Source of the DNA: Anaerolineae bacterium
Lineage (GTDB): Bacteria; Chloroflexota; Anaerolineae; B4-G1; SLSP01
Reading direction: 5' to 3'
DNA length: 28,492 nucleotides
Assembly (NCBI GenBank): GCA_016928755.1
Contig: JAFGKB010000258.1
Location: 1 to 28,492 of the forward strand
The notes beneath the pieces are model-generated. The model was not told the DNA's origin, searched no databases, and saw nothing but the letters and a program-made list of their open reading frames with translations. How positions within the stretch are numbered: position 1 is the stretch's first letter; each line of letters begins with the position of its first letter. The position numbers and the translations under genes were made by a program. This document shows positions 1 through 8,764 of the stretch, piece by piece.

Positions 1-1883
1 CCGGATTTCCCATATAGCCCCTCGCCAAACAAAGCTATCCCGCCGGCAATATCCCCCATATACGCACCGTATTCCTGGAGTGCCCGCGCGACCACCTGCG
101 CACGAGGACTAAGCCCTAATGAATCCAAATCCAGATTAGGATCAAGTTGAATACGCGCCCCTTCCGGTATCGTATTCGGGCCACCGCGTCCATCTGTGGT
201 ACTGGCCGGGTTGACATAAACCCCTTCCCGTGGCGAATTGTAAGCCATCACTAAGGCATGATCAATATATCCCTCTTCGATCTCCTCTTTCATAATCAGG
301 CCGGCAACCAGCGGGAACCCACTCCCTCGGCAACTCCCGGTACCGTCAGGCTGCACGCCATCTTCCTGAAGGTCAAAGACATATCCCCATAGAACCTGCC
401 AACTATCCCCTACTTTTTGCGCTTGATACATATCCCAGGAAAGTTGCCGGCTTTGGTCTACAACTACCATATGCCCATCAGATGTGGGATCAGGCATAGC
501 CTCTGGTGGAATAGGCACATTTTCTCCAAAACCGGAGCCGCATACGCCCCAAGGATTAACACAACGTACGGTGTGCAAGGGGGTGTTCTCATCAGCATAA
601 TAAACAGGAATGGTCCATTGATCGAGATTGATATAAACCTTGCCGTCGTTGCCAGATGTCTTAAATGTAGCTATCATTGTGGCTGAATTCGGATCAATGG
701 AGGGATTAGTCTCAATGGGTGTATTCCAGGGACTGGCCTCACTGAACCAACGGCCCGGACCAGGAGTCGGCGTCGGTGTCGGTTCGGGTAACATAGTTTT
801 TAAAGGCGGTAATTCCAGCACTTCAAAAGCATACCAGGGAATTTCTTTCAGGGCATCTGTAGTTAAAATACCCTCCCATGATTCATCGGGCTTACCGTAA
901 AGCCCTTCGGCATAAAGCGTAATTCCCCCGCCTACATCGGCGACATAAGCGCCATAACGTTGCAGTGCACGAGCGATAGTATGTGCTGCCGGTGATAGAT
1001 TGAGGTCATCCAGGTTAAGGTCTGGATCAAGCCGTATATGTCCCCCCATCGGGATTGCATTAGAGTCTCCTTGGGCATAAGTCACACTGGCCGGATGGAC
1101 ATAGATGTTTTTACGCGGCTCATCGTAGGCCAGTGCTAAGGCATGATTAATGTGTCCTTGTTCTATCTCCTCCAGGCGGATTAAGCCCGCAATCAAGGGG
1201 AATCCACTCCCCCGTGCACTACCTACTCTGTCGGTCTGGACACCATCACCGGCCAAGTCAAAGACATACCCCCACGTAACCTGCCACCCATTGGTATTAT
1301 GTTGTGCTCCATACATATCCCAGGAGAGGTTCCGCTCTAAGTCCACCACTACCATATGTCCATTTTGTTCGGGGTCGTGAATGGCATCATCGGGAATAGG
1401 GACATCTGGGCCAAAGGGAGGATAACACTTATTCCATTCGTTAACACAAGGAACAGTATAAGTTGGAGTGTCAGCGTCGGCATAGTAAACGGGTACCGTC
1501 CAGTTATCAAGCGCAATACAGATTTGCCCGGCTGACACACTTTGCTGTAACGTATTTATCATCGCCTCTGAACTTGGATCAACCTCTATGTTGGCCGGGA
1601 TCACCGTGTTCCAGGGACTGGCGTTACTAAAGGGTCGCCAGGCCGGTATCTGTCTGCTAATACCGGGGAGATATACGTAGTGGTCGTTATCTAGGGCACT
1701 TGCTTGATTGAAAGGTTCTCCAGGTATATGTGATGGGTTAGTCGTTGATAGCATACAAAACGCAATGCTTGCCGTAATGCTAATGATAATCACTATTATC
1801 GTGCTACTTACTAAAAATTTACTCATAAAACTAATTCGACGGGCGTCACGCCCACGCTCCCGTTTACTATGTAAGAATTTCAT
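1..1883 (-). CDS. Secreted or membrane-anchored protein with two tandem copies of an unrecognised ~280-residue domain (3' end outside window)
   Basis: The frame is open from the ATG at 1883 to the window edge, 627 codons without a stop. A basic N-terminus is followed by a hydrophobic stretch at about residues 22-45 that looks like a signal peptide or anchor. Two homologous domains begin at W82 and W379, a period of 297 residues. Both contain SPWNT, a (D/N)GHMVVVD box, LSWDMY, WGYVFDL, GSGFPL followed by AGLI, EEIE then HAL, YV-PAS and LDP-L-LD blocks. They are joined by a Pro/Thr linker (PEPTPTPTPGPG) at about 365-377. I do not recognise the family. The conserved His and Asp in GHMVVVD could be catalytic or ligand-binding, but that is a guess. 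It begins 6 bp after the stop of the deacetylase-like gene, so it is the last visible gene of the EPS operon. An in-frame ATG at 1826 would still keep the hydrophobic segment. Confidence 0.88.
   Translation of the reverse strand, partial: MKFLHSKRERGRDARRISFMSKFLVSSTIIVIIISITASIAFCMLSTTNPSHIPGEPFNQASALDNDHYVYLPGISRQIPAWRPFSNASPWNTVIPANIEVDPSSEAMINTLQQSVSAGQICIALDNWTVPVYYADADTPTYTVPCVNEWNKCYPPFGPDVPIPDDAIHDPEQNGHMVVVDLERNLSWDMYGAQHNTNGWQVTWGYVFDLAGDGVQTDRVGSARGSGFPLIAGLIRLEEIEQGHINHALALAYDEPRKNIYVHPASVTYAQGDSNAIPMGGHIRLDPDLNLDDLNLSPAAHTIARALQRYGAYVADVGGGITLYAEGLYGKPDESWEGILTTDALKEIPWYAFEVLELPPLKTMLPEPTPTPTPGPGRWFSEASPWNTPIETNPSIDPNSATMIATFKTSGNDGKVYINLDQWTIPVYYADENTPLHTVRCVNPWGVCGSGFGENVPIPPEAMPDPTSDGHMVVVDQSRQLSWDMYQAQKVGDSWQVLWGYVFDLQEDGVQPDGTGSCRGSGFPLVAGLIMKEEIEEGYIDHALVMAYNSPREGVYVNPASTTDGRGGPNTIPEGARIQLDPNLDLDSLGLSPRAQVVARALQEYGAYMGDIAGGIALFGEGLYGKS
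379..1640 (-). repeat. Protein-level tandem domain repeat within the 1-1883 gene (first copy and start of the second)
   Basis: Copy A starts at the codon for W82 (1640) and copy B at the codon for W379 (749). Matched blocks keep the same order and spacing (SPWNT, GHMVVVD, WDMY, WGYVFDL, GSGFPL, HAL). The DNA has diverged, so this is an old duplication rather than a recent repeat. Copy B continues to position 1 and beyond. Confidence 0.85.
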
Positions 1884-1889
1884 CTCTCT

Positions 1890-3182
1890 TTATTTCCCTA
1901 AAAAGCGCAATCCATAATCCCATATGGTTAAGCAGTCAATATCCCCGGTGATAGATAACGCACTGCGCGCACCGTCAGGCCAACGTCCTAACCTTACCAA
2001 TGGGAAGTCGGCATTCTCAATTTGATTTAAAACCGGACGTTTATCCTCCGGTGTAAAATTCTCCTGGGTCAGTGAGAATGCGCATTGAGCTATATCCTGT
2101 TTGCGTTCCAGGATATAGCCCTGTTGTTGCAGGAAACTCACCAGCTCCGGTGCGGTGGCGTCTGTGTAACAAAGCCACGGTGCCACCGGAGTTTTAACTT
2201 TAAGCGTTTGGGTTTCCACACGTTGATAGTTGCTAAACCAAGGTTGCGTTGCAGTTTCCTGTACCTCTACATTACGTACCAGCATTGTCGTGCCCGGTGG
2301 GCCATTGACTGCAATCTGATAAAGAGTATTGTTCTCAAGCCTTGCCAGGTCTATGGTTGCCGCCGTCCGGGCCTTCCACCAACTGGTAATCTCGGCCAAC
2401 GTTGCAATCCATACTGTCGGATATAGCTGTCTGGCTCTTTCCAAAACGGCGCTTAAAGGTTCCCGGCAGATTAGGGCACGTTCTGGGTGTAGGCCCAATG
2501 TAAACAGTTCACCTAACCCATAACTCTGCTGTAAAACCGCCAACCATAGGGTATTCATACGGCTGGTTGTATTCAATGCTAGGCGTTGTACCAAAGCTTC
2601 ATCATCGGGTAAACTATAAGGTATCTGTACTATGCCGTCAACAATTGCCGGCACCGAAGGATATAAGTCAGCCGGTTGGGTCCCATAGAAGTTCTGTACA
2701 TATTGATATGCCTCTGTATTATTGCCATTGAGCACATTCCAACCGAGACTGGGACTGCTATCATAACTAAGCCCTAATTCTCGTAGTGTATCCAGGGTAT
2801 CCTTATTAGCGTGCAGATATGGCCCACGAAAGCCTTGTACCGGTATCCCTGCCCGGTTGAAAATTTCAGTGGCCTTTTTGAGTTGGTCGAGTTGTTCCTT
2901 TTGGGGAACTTCCCAATGGTCGATATGGCGATAGCCATGTATAGCGAACTCAATACCTTGTTCGTAGTATTTACGGACAATCTCCGGGTTACGCTGCAAC
3001 ACGACAGAAACGATAGGGAATGTCGCCCGGCTGTTATACCGGTCGAGAATAGCTACAAATTGTTTAAGGGCCGCATCCAATTTAGTCGGAGTTACACCGT
3101 AATTGGCAACAATATCAAAAGCGCGTTGTGCCAGTTTAAGCACCCCTTTTCCTCTTAAGGCAACTGCTATAGGATTCTTCAT
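1890..3182 (-). CDS. Polysaccharide deacetylase-like (NodB-fold) protein with motif 1 at the C-terminus
   Basis: This 430-residue protein starts at ATG 3182, with GAGGAA about 10 bp upstream. Motifs of the NodB/CE4 family are visible: HGYRH at 82-86, FRGPY at 118-122, a LGLSYDSS segment at 137-143 and LGLHP at 229-233. The usual first motif, a strand carrying the metal-binding and catalytic Asp pair, is missing from the N-terminus, which begins directly in the helix before strand 2. A matching segment, ALSITGDID, sits instead at residues 408-416, 14 residues before the end, with D414 and D416. This is the order expected from a circular permutation. Residues about 250-400 form an unassigned, probably beta-rich insert. 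The expected role is removal of acetyl groups from the EPS or a related glycan, by inference from family and context. No signal peptide is obvious. Confidence 0.85.
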   Translation of the reverse strand: MKNPIAVALRGKGVLKLAQRAFDIVANYGVTPTKLDAALKQFVAILDRYNSRATFPIVSVVLQRNPEIVRKYYEQGIEFAIHGYRHIDHWEVPQKEQLDQLKKATEIFNRAGIPVQGFRGPYLHANKDTLDTLRELGLSYDSSPSLGWNVLNGNNTEAYQYVQNFYGTQPADLYPSVPAIVDGIVQIPYSLPDDEALVQRLALNTTSRMNTLWLAVLQQSYGLGELFTLGLHPERALICREPLSAVLERARQLYPTVWIATLAEITSWWKARTAATIDLARLENNTLYQIAVNGPPGTTMLVRNVEVQETATQPWFSNYQRVETQTLKVKTPVAPWLCYTDATAPELVSFLQQQGYILERKQDIAQCAFSLTQENFTPEDKRPVLNQIENADFPLVRLGRWPDGARSALSITGDIDCLTIWDYGLRFLGK

Positions 3183-3200
3183 TAAATACTGATTCCTCGA

Positions 3201-3653
3201 TTACTTAAGTTGGTTAAGAAAATCTTTGACGATATGAGCTATCTCACAAGTTGGTGGATTATAGGGCTTCAGGTCAAGAGTACGGATTTCTTCCAAGGCA
3301 GCGGCGAGTTCATCCATACTCTTGCACCAGATTAAATGACCTTCCTCCGATAGCACTTTCAGGATTTCGGTTTGATGCGTGTCCACACAAGTGGTATTTT
3401 CAACACTCAACAACTTCTTTCCTCTTTCCAAGACTTCAAAAGTAGTTCCCATCCCCCCTTGGGAGATAACGATATTAGCCTTATCATAGTAAGGTGCCAG
3501 GCTAGGAGCATAACGGAAGTGCTCACAATTCCGGGGGATATAATCCCCACGTCCTATCTGGATGACGACTTCTTCCCCTAAAGTGGGGGCTAACTCGTCA
3601 ATAGTTTCCACAAGTAAATCGAAATCTGATGTACCAACTGTTACAAAGATCAT
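3201..3653 (-). CDS. PssE/Alg13-like glycosyltransferase subunit (GT28 C-terminal type)
   Basis: The protein has 150 residues from the ATG at 3653. That ATG forms an ATGA overlap with the stop of the upstream PssD-like gene, so I prefer it to the longer open frame that begins at 3707. The protein opens with MIFVTVGTSDFD. It carries the GT28 donor-binding loop SQGGMGT at 64-70 and DTHQ at 91-94, the equivalent of the D-HQ motif. In PssD/PssE and Alg14/Alg13 pairs this subunit binds the nucleotide sugar and the partner anchors it to the membrane and acceptor. Here it would add one sugar, possibly uronic acid, Glc or Gal, to the lipid-linked repeat. The exact sugar cannot be read from the sequence. 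Confidence 0.9.
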   Translation of the reverse strand: MIFVTVGTSDFDLLVETIDELAPTLGEEVVIQIGRGDYIPRNCEHFRYAPSLAPYYDKANIVISQGGMGTTFEVLERGKKLLSVENTTCVDTHQTEILKVLSEEGHLIWCKSMDELAAALEEIRTLDLKPYNPPTCEIAHIVKDFLNQLK

Positions 3654-4123
3654 AGTAACCTGCCTGCGAAAATAGCTTTCGGATAATCCTTTTTTAAGGG
3701 TTCCCACTGGACGAAAAAGAGATTTGCAATGCGGTACATAAACTTTCCTGTGGCGGACATCGAGTATACGCGGGAGCCGGTCTCAATGTGGATGATTTTA
3801 GACCCCATAATCTTTCCAAAAAGAGCGATGGGAATAACAATGTTGGCCCCACTACTCAGTATAACATGAGGGCGAGCTTTAAACCAGACCCCCACCTGTT
3901 GCAGTGCTGCCCGTGTTATTCTTAAAATGCCCCGGTAAGGTGCGGCCCGCCCCATAGGTAATTGTACATGGTATATAGGACCAGGGTAGGGAATCATCCC
4001 CTCTGAAATACGATCAGAGGTGGCGACCATATAATGATAATCATAGTTATCACCAAGCATTTTTAGCAACCTGACCATCTCAGTTGTGTGTCCACCATCG
4101 CCTAAGATAACTAAGAGTTTCAT
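3650..4123 (-). CDS. PssD/Alg14-like membrane anchor subunit of a two-part glycosyltransferase
   Basis: This is a 157-residue protein starting at ATG 4123 after a GGGAG ribosome site. The Alg14-type nucleotide-fold start is clear: LVILGDGGHTTEM at about 4-16. SSGANIVIP (90-98), IETGSR (113-118) and a terminal FVQWEPLKKDYP segment are also typical of the PssD/EpsE group. Its length fits the family. The stop overlaps the start of the PssE-like gene by 4 bp, indicating coupled translation of a heterodimer. The inferred role is to hold the catalytic PssE-like subunit at the cytoplasmic face of the membrane. Confidence 0.9.
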   Translation of the reverse strand: MKLLVILGDGGHTTEMVRLLKMLGDNYDYHYMVATSDRISEGMIPYPGPIYHVQLPMGRAAPYRGILRITRAALQQVGVWFKARPHVILSSGANIVIPIALFGKIMGSKIIHIETGSRVYSMSATGKFMYRIANLFFVQWEPLKKDYPKAIFAGRLL

Positions 4124-4159
4124 TGTTTATCTTACTCCCTTACTTAATATATACCCCGG

Positions 4160-5215
4160 TCAGCTTTGAGACGGGGACACAGGCTGCTTTTTGCCATTCT
4201 GTAGTGCTGCCTGAATCATACTTATGAGTTCTCCCGCCTTACGCTGCCATTCAAGCCGTTTATGACTCTGTAATCTAAATATCTCGTCTTGGTATGCCGG
4301 TAAGTTGTCGCGCATTTGTACCATAGCCCGGTAAATGCCAGCGGTTGTGTTGTCAACGTGCAAGGTCCCCTGATTGAAATACTCACGCAAGATGGGCCAA
4401 TCTGAAGTGATAATCGGCTTACTCAACCATAATGCCTCAGATGCGCCACTCTGCATCGTATGGTTTTCTGTTGTTAGACACATGACGGCACTCGCAGTAG
4501 TCAACATACCATAAAATTCATCATCAGGTAAATAGCCGGTGAAATGTACATTGGGCGGTGCATTATCAATGACGTGTTGGTGCGCGCGTGCGTAGTTACC
4601 GGTGATATAGAGATTAATATCTGGTAACTTGGCAATCGCGGACATAACCTGGTCAATTGGTTCATCATAGGATGCCGTGCTAATCATCACAATGTTGAAG
4701 GCGTCTCTATCCATTTTATCAAAGGTGCCAATCTGGAATTGGGAAGGCACATCGGTTAAGATAAAGGCCGCTGCATCCCAATCCCTTACCATTTCATAAA
4801 GGTGCTCATTGGTTACTATTGTGGTCATTGCCCGGCGCGATAAAAAGCGATGTATGGGTAACGACCATTCCCACCAGGATGCACGTAAAGCGTCGGTGTG
4901 TGAGTCAATAATAAATTTTGCCCCACTCATCAAACTCCATAGATAGACTACCATAGGTCCAAAAATCGGTGGATTTTGTACAAAGATCACCCTGGGACGT
5001 TTCCTAAATAAGAGACCCACCGTCTGCAACCCTTGAACAAAGTATTTGAGAATAGCAATGAGTTTCCCCTGCCGTTTAGTGAAATAGACATACTCAACAT
5101 CCATATCCAGTGCTTCAGCAATAAGTTTGCTGCGCTGCGTGCCGATTGGCGCACCCCAGATAAGAAACAGTGACTTAATCCCTAGTTTGGCCAGTGAAGT
5201 CGGTGTCTTATTCAT
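4160..5215 (-). CDS. Glycosyltransferase family 4-like protein
   Basis: The product is 351 residues and starts at ATG 5215, which overlaps the end of the upstream deacetylase gene by 8 bp. The N-terminal Rossmann half contains VIFVQNPPIFGP (77-87) and FIIDSHTDAL (101-110), with a pair of Trp residues and basic residues nearby. The C-terminal half has FTGYLPDDEFYGML (225-238) and SGASEALWLSKPIIT (256-270), the donor-binding region of GT-B retaining enzymes. It probably adds one sugar of the repeat unit. The divergent N-terminal half hints at a distinct acceptor, but donor and acceptor cannot be assigned. Confidence 0.88.
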   Translation of the reverse strand: MNKTPTSLAKLGIKSLFLIWGAPIGTQRSKLIAEALDMDVEYVYFTKRQGKLIAILKYFVQGLQTVGLLFRKRPRVIFVQNPPIFGPMVVYLWSLMSGAKFIIDSHTDALRASWWEWSLPIHRFLSRRAMTTIVTNEHLYEMVRDWDAAAFILTDVPSQFQIGTFDKMDRDAFNIVMISTASYDEPIDQVMSAIAKLPDINLYITGNYARAHQHVIDNAPPNVHFTGYLPDDEFYGMLTTASAVMCLTTENHTMQSGASEALWLSKPIITSDWPILREYFNQGTLHVDNTTAGIYRAMVQMRDNLPAYQDEIFRLQSHKRLEWQRKAGELISMIQAALQNGKKQPVSPSQS

Positions 5216-6188
5216 TATCTTGTTCCCTGTTGCCGTGGTTGCCGGGCAAGGTCCCCGTGTGCCATTGGCTCATTGTCTTGAATTCCACATTGGGGAAGCT
5301 GCTCATATAAGTGAATAATGATTCTGTATAGGGTAGCATATCCTCAGCCCTTAATCTGTATAACAACCCACGCAAGCGTAGCCCGTGCGCACGTATATAG
5401 GAGGGCTTCAGATATTCCAATTTGGCTGCCGATTCCCAATCCCGGCTGTTTTTCTTACCCCACCATTTAGATATAAATTCTGTGGGGTGAGCCAGGTATA
5501 CGATAGGCTTTCCCGTTCTTTGAGCTTCGGCATAAAGCAGCCTAAACAGAGACTTCATAAAGGACAAACCAAAGACCCTCAAAGCAGAAGATATGAAAGG
5601 TAAAATCGCCGCTGAGACTGGCACTTCCCAGATAGGTAGTTGCCCCTTTTTAAATGCACTCTCAGCATTAGGGCGATATGGCTTTCGGGGAGCCTTAATC
5701 CAACCCAAATTAATCAAGTTGGAACTGATAAAGTCAACACGTTGGGAACAGACCGAGCTATCTGTCGTATAGCCCAGTTCTGCCAAAATTTTCAAGGTAG
5801 TGGCAGAGATTTTGACCCTTGGCCCTCGGAATGCACGCACCGGTTCGCCGAGCATCGCGTTTAGCGTCTCTGTTGCCTGGGTAAGATAGCGTCTTTGCAT
5901 ATCCTCCGGCATGCGGTCGTAGTTTTCCTCACTGCCGTGGGTCAATCCGTGACAACCTATCTCATGTCCTTGTGCCTTGAGTTTGATAAACTCCTGCGGA
6001 TATTGGTAGACCGGTTGCGCTGTAAAGAAGAATGTAGCCGGAATCCCCAATTGGTGGCACATATCCATTGTAGAATTTAAGGCCCAAGTCCGCTTTTCAA
6101 AGGGTATCCATTGGTCTGGGTCTATATCCCATGTAATAAGAATTGATACAGGTTTTTGTTTTTTCATAGTCTTAGTTTTTTTAGTCAT
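5208..6188 (-). CDS. Polysaccharide deacetylase, NodB/CE4 family with normal motif order
   Basis: The protein has 326 residues from ATG 6188. A GTG at 6200 and an ATG at 6167 are alternatives, and none has a clear ribosome site. Motif 1 SILITWDIDPD lies near residues 15-25, HGLTH at 80-84, FRGPR at 120-124, LGYTTDSS at about 138-145 and a YLAHPTEF segment at about 231-238. The Asp in motif 1, the two His of HGLTH and the late His are the expected metal and catalytic residues. No signal peptide is visible, so it may act in the cytoplasm on lipid-linked intermediates, as some Chloroflexota and archaeal homologues may. It sits between GT4 genes, which supports modification of the EPS repeat. It gives an in-locus reference for the permuted homologue at 1890-3182. 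Confidence 0.9.
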   Translation of the reverse strand: MTKKTKTMKKQKPVSILITWDIDPDQWIPFEKRTWALNSTMDMCHQLGIPATFFFTAQPVYQYPQEFIKLKAQGHEIGCHGLTHGSEENYDRMPEDMQRRYLTQATETLNAMLGEPVRAFRGPRVKISATTLKILAELGYTTDSSVCSQRVDFISSNLINLGWIKAPRKPYRPNAESAFKKGQLPIWEVPVSAAILPFISSALRVFGLSFMKSLFRLLYAEAQRTGKPIVYLAHPTEFISKWWGKKNSRDWESAAKLEYLKPSYIRAHGLRLRGLLYRLRAEDMLPYTESLFTYMSSFPNVEFKTMSQWHTGTLPGNHGNREQDNE

Positions 6189-6229
6189 TAATAAGTCCAC
6201 GGCGAAAAACCGGGGTCTGGTGAATCCAC

Positions 6230-7498
6230 TTATGTGATTTCAATATCCAAGTAATGTTGGTAAAGGGCTGCTAGTTGTTCGATATTCTTATGAGTGTTAA
6301 AAGCTTCCACAACTTTTTGACGGCCTTCTTTTCCCAACTCCTCACGCAAGGATTTACTTTCCAGTAACTGTTGTAACACATCCGCCAATGCTAACGGGTC
6401 TTTCTCTTTAACTAATAATCCGCTTTTTCCATTCTCAATAAGTTCAGGAATACCGGATACATAAGTTGATACAGTGGCAATTTCCATCGCCATAGCTTCC
6501 ATCAGCGAGACGGGGATTCCGTCCATATCACCATCGGATGCTGTAACACATGGCAACACAAATATATCCGTCTTGTTGAGATATGGTTTTAACTGTTCCT
6601 GGAAAAGCGCGCCGGTTAACTCCACAGTATCCTCTAACCCATATTGAGCTACCAATTGCTTCACCAGGGGCATCTCCGGCCCATTCCCCACAATAACACA
6701 ATGAAAATCCACCTTCCGCTCTGCAAGGATTCTGCATGCTTCTACCAGGTAGGGTGCGCCTTTTCTCTCGGCCAATTGTGCGACAAAGAGCAGTATAGGT
6801 GTTTTGTTAGCGGGTTTAGGATCTGGCGGGATAAATTTCTCCGGGGAGACTCCACAATGCACAATATGCATTTTGTCTTTATGCCCTTCGCCAGGCACAA
6901 AGCCCGCCAACATCTCACGGCTGAACTCCGATATAACGGCCATAAACTTAGCTTCCCGGATTTTTTCCTTGATAAGTAACCGGTTAATATAAAAGATGTT
7001 ATGGGCCGTAAAGCTAAACGATATACCCAATAAGCGCGCAATCATCAGGGCCACAGAAGCCGCTGTGATAGTGAAATGCGCGTGGATATGCCGGATATTC
7101 TTTCTCTGCATTTCACGGGCCAGGTAGACGGCTTCACAAAAGTGTAGAAAGGTGCGCCGCCGGTTGTCTAAACTCTCGCCTTTGCGCGTCAGTACAAAGA
7201 ACAATGTCCCCAGGTATTTGAGAGGGTGTGTGACCAAGAAGTACAGATGTGCACCTATAAAAGGCCGCCAATGAATAGGAAAGACGTAAGTGCTATCGGC
7301 AACCAGGTGGCGTGATTCGTGAGATAGTTTGTTCTTATCCGGTTTCCAGATGGCAAAGGTCTCAATGTCGAATCCGGCTTCACGCAAGGCCATCACTTCC
7401 CGGTAGACAAAAGATTCGGTTAACGAGGGAAAAATTTGCCCAATATAGGCAATCGGGGTTGTCTTTTTATCAGCATTAGGAGTGTGCTCTTTTTCCAT
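6230..7498 (-). CDS. Glycosyltransferase family 4 (WcaL-like)
   Basis: This 422-residue protein starts at ATG 7498 after AGAGGG. It opens with AYIGQIFPSLTESFV (17-31), followed by HIHAHFT (137-143), FTAHNIFY (163-170) and AVISEFSRE (187-195), as in colanic-acid WcaL-type enzymes. The C-terminal GT-B half has LLFVAQLAERKG (236-247) and DGIPVSLMEAMAMEIATVST (326-345), the EX7E-type donor site. It ends with a typical helical tail. It is predicted to transfer a hexose onto the growing lipid-linked oligosaccharide at the inner face of the membrane. The donor is unknown. Confidence 0.92.
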   Translation of the reverse strand: MEKEHTPNADKKTTPIAYIGQIFPSLTESFVYREVMALREAGFDIETFAIWKPDKNKLSHESRHLVADSTYVFPIHWRPFIGAHLYFLVTHPLKYLGTLFFVLTRKGESLDNRRRTFLHFCEAVYLAREMQRKNIRHIHAHFTITAASVALMIARLLGISFSFTAHNIFYINRLLIKEKIREAKFMAVISEFSREMLAGFVPGEGHKDKMHIVHCGVSPEKFIPPDPKPANKTPILLFVAQLAERKGAPYLVEACRILAERKVDFHCVIVGNGPEMPLVKQLVAQYGLEDTVELTGALFQEQLKPYLNKTDIFVLPCVTASDGDMDGIPVSLMEAMAMEIATVSTYVSGIPELIENGKSGLLVKEKDPLALADVLQQLLESKSLREELGKEGRQKVVEAFNTHKNIEQLAALYQHYLDIEIT

Positions 7499-7509
7499 AA
7501 TGCCCTCTT

Positions 7510-8703
7510 TTATACTTTCAGCAGTTTGCGATAGAGCGCTAAGTGTTCCTTGGCTTGATTTTGCGCGCTATAGTTATCAACTACATGTTGTTTAGCGGCT
7601 TGTCCCATTTGCATAGCCAACTCAGGGTTATCTAAAAGTTGTATAATACCTGCGGCCAGTGCCTGGCTGTTGCCCGGTTCCACAATGACGCCTGTCTTCC
7701 CCGCTATCATAGCTTGGGTCGTGCCAGATACAGCCGTCGCAACAATGGGCTTCGCGGCGGCCATAGCCTCCAGTAGTGCCACCGATAGTCCCTCCCAGAG
7801 TGAGGGCAGGACAAATAGCTCGCTGGTAGCTAAAAGCGCCGGGACATCCTTACGGCTCCCCAGAAAGTGGATATTATCTCCTAACTTTAGCTGCTCTACC
7901 TGGGCCTCTAATTCCGCTTGGAGTTCCCCTTGTCCGATAAAGAGCGCGTGGACGTTGGGATATTTTTTAACAATGGCGGACATTGCATCAACTAGATAAC
8001 AATGCCCCTTTTGCAATTGCAATCTGGCGACTATTGCCAATAAACGGGCGTCATTATCAAAGCCTAATTCCTGGCGTACCGCATTTGTATCTACCGGTTG
8101 CTCGTAACGCCTGACATCCACCGCATTACAAATAACTGTAATCTTTTTGCCTATCGGGCCAATCTCCCTAATCATAGTGTGTTTGACCTCTTCTGAGACG
8201 GCAATAAATCCGCTGGCAAAGGGGGCTGTTAACCGGTAAAGAAGATTATGAAAGAAGCGTTTGGGTTTCAGTGTCCATTTATGCTTCAGATCTTCTATCG
8301 TTACTCCAAATTTCGCATTTTGGAAGGTCCAGAGAACAACCCGTGCCCGGCTTGTGTAGCGGAGAGGCAGCACTAGGAAGTTAAGGATGTTAAGCAGTTG
8401 GGTCTGGATAACATCAATGTTGTATTTCTTTATCAAGTGCCGGAGTGCGCGCCAAATTTTGACCATATCAGCCAGGAATAAGGGAACGGTAACGATACTA
8501 TAACGTCTTTCCGGCAAGATTTCTACTTTGATGCCGAGCGCCTCAATATCCTCACGTAAAGGCCCATCCTTAAAAGTGCAGACTATAGGTTCACACGCAT
8601 CAGACATTTTCTGGTATTCGGCCAGGGTACGGACGACTTGTTGTGCTCCGTCACGTTTGAGATTGATAATCAAGTGCATAACGTTGATCTTTCGTGTCGG
8701 CAT
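7510..8703 (-). CDS. Glycosyltransferase family 4
   Basis: The product has 397 residues with ATG at 8703 behind a good AAGGAAG ribosome site. The N-terminal half has the common GT4 feature of a Gly-Ala-Gln-Gln loop (GAQQVVRTLAEY at 19-30). GFIAVSEEVK (165-174) and ICNAVDVRRY (191-200) follow. The C-terminal half has VARLQLQKGH (225-234), FVLPSLWEGLSVALLEAMA (297-315) and VATAVSGT (321-328), all typical of GT4 donor binding. It lies 11 bp upstream of the next GT4 gene, so the two are co-transcribed. The role is addition of one repeat-unit sugar; its specificity cannot be read. Confidence 0.93.
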   Translation of the reverse strand: MPTRKINVMHLIINLKRDGAQQVVRTLAEYQKMSDACEPIVCTFKDGPLREDIEALGIKVEILPERRYSIVTVPLFLADMVKIWRALRHLIKKYNIDVIQTQLLNILNFLVLPLRYTSRARVVLWTFQNAKFGVTIEDLKHKWTLKPKRFFHNLLYRLTAPFASGFIAVSEEVKHTMIREIGPIGKKITVICNAVDVRRYEQPVDTNAVRQELGFDNDARLLAIVARLQLQKGHCYLVDAMSAIVKKYPNVHALFIGQGELQAELEAQVEQLKLGDNIHFLGSRKDVPALLATSELFVLPSLWEGLSVALLEAMAAAKPIVATAVSGTTQAMIAGKTGVIVEPGNSQALAAGIIQLLDNPELAMQMGQAAKQHVVDNYSAQNQAKEHLALYRKLLKV

Positions 8704-8764
8704 TAGTTTCTTCCTTTCTTTTTAAGAATAGACAGTCTTAACAGTCGTACAGTAACTTCTTTTG

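Noticed and set aside
417..900. Two plus-strand open frames
   Set aside because: They lie opposite the minus-strand tandem-domain gene, which is open throughout and has conserved repeats; the plus frames show no family features.
1349..1540. Minus-strand open frame of 63 codons
   Set aside because: It is in another frame of the same strand inside the 1-1883 gene.
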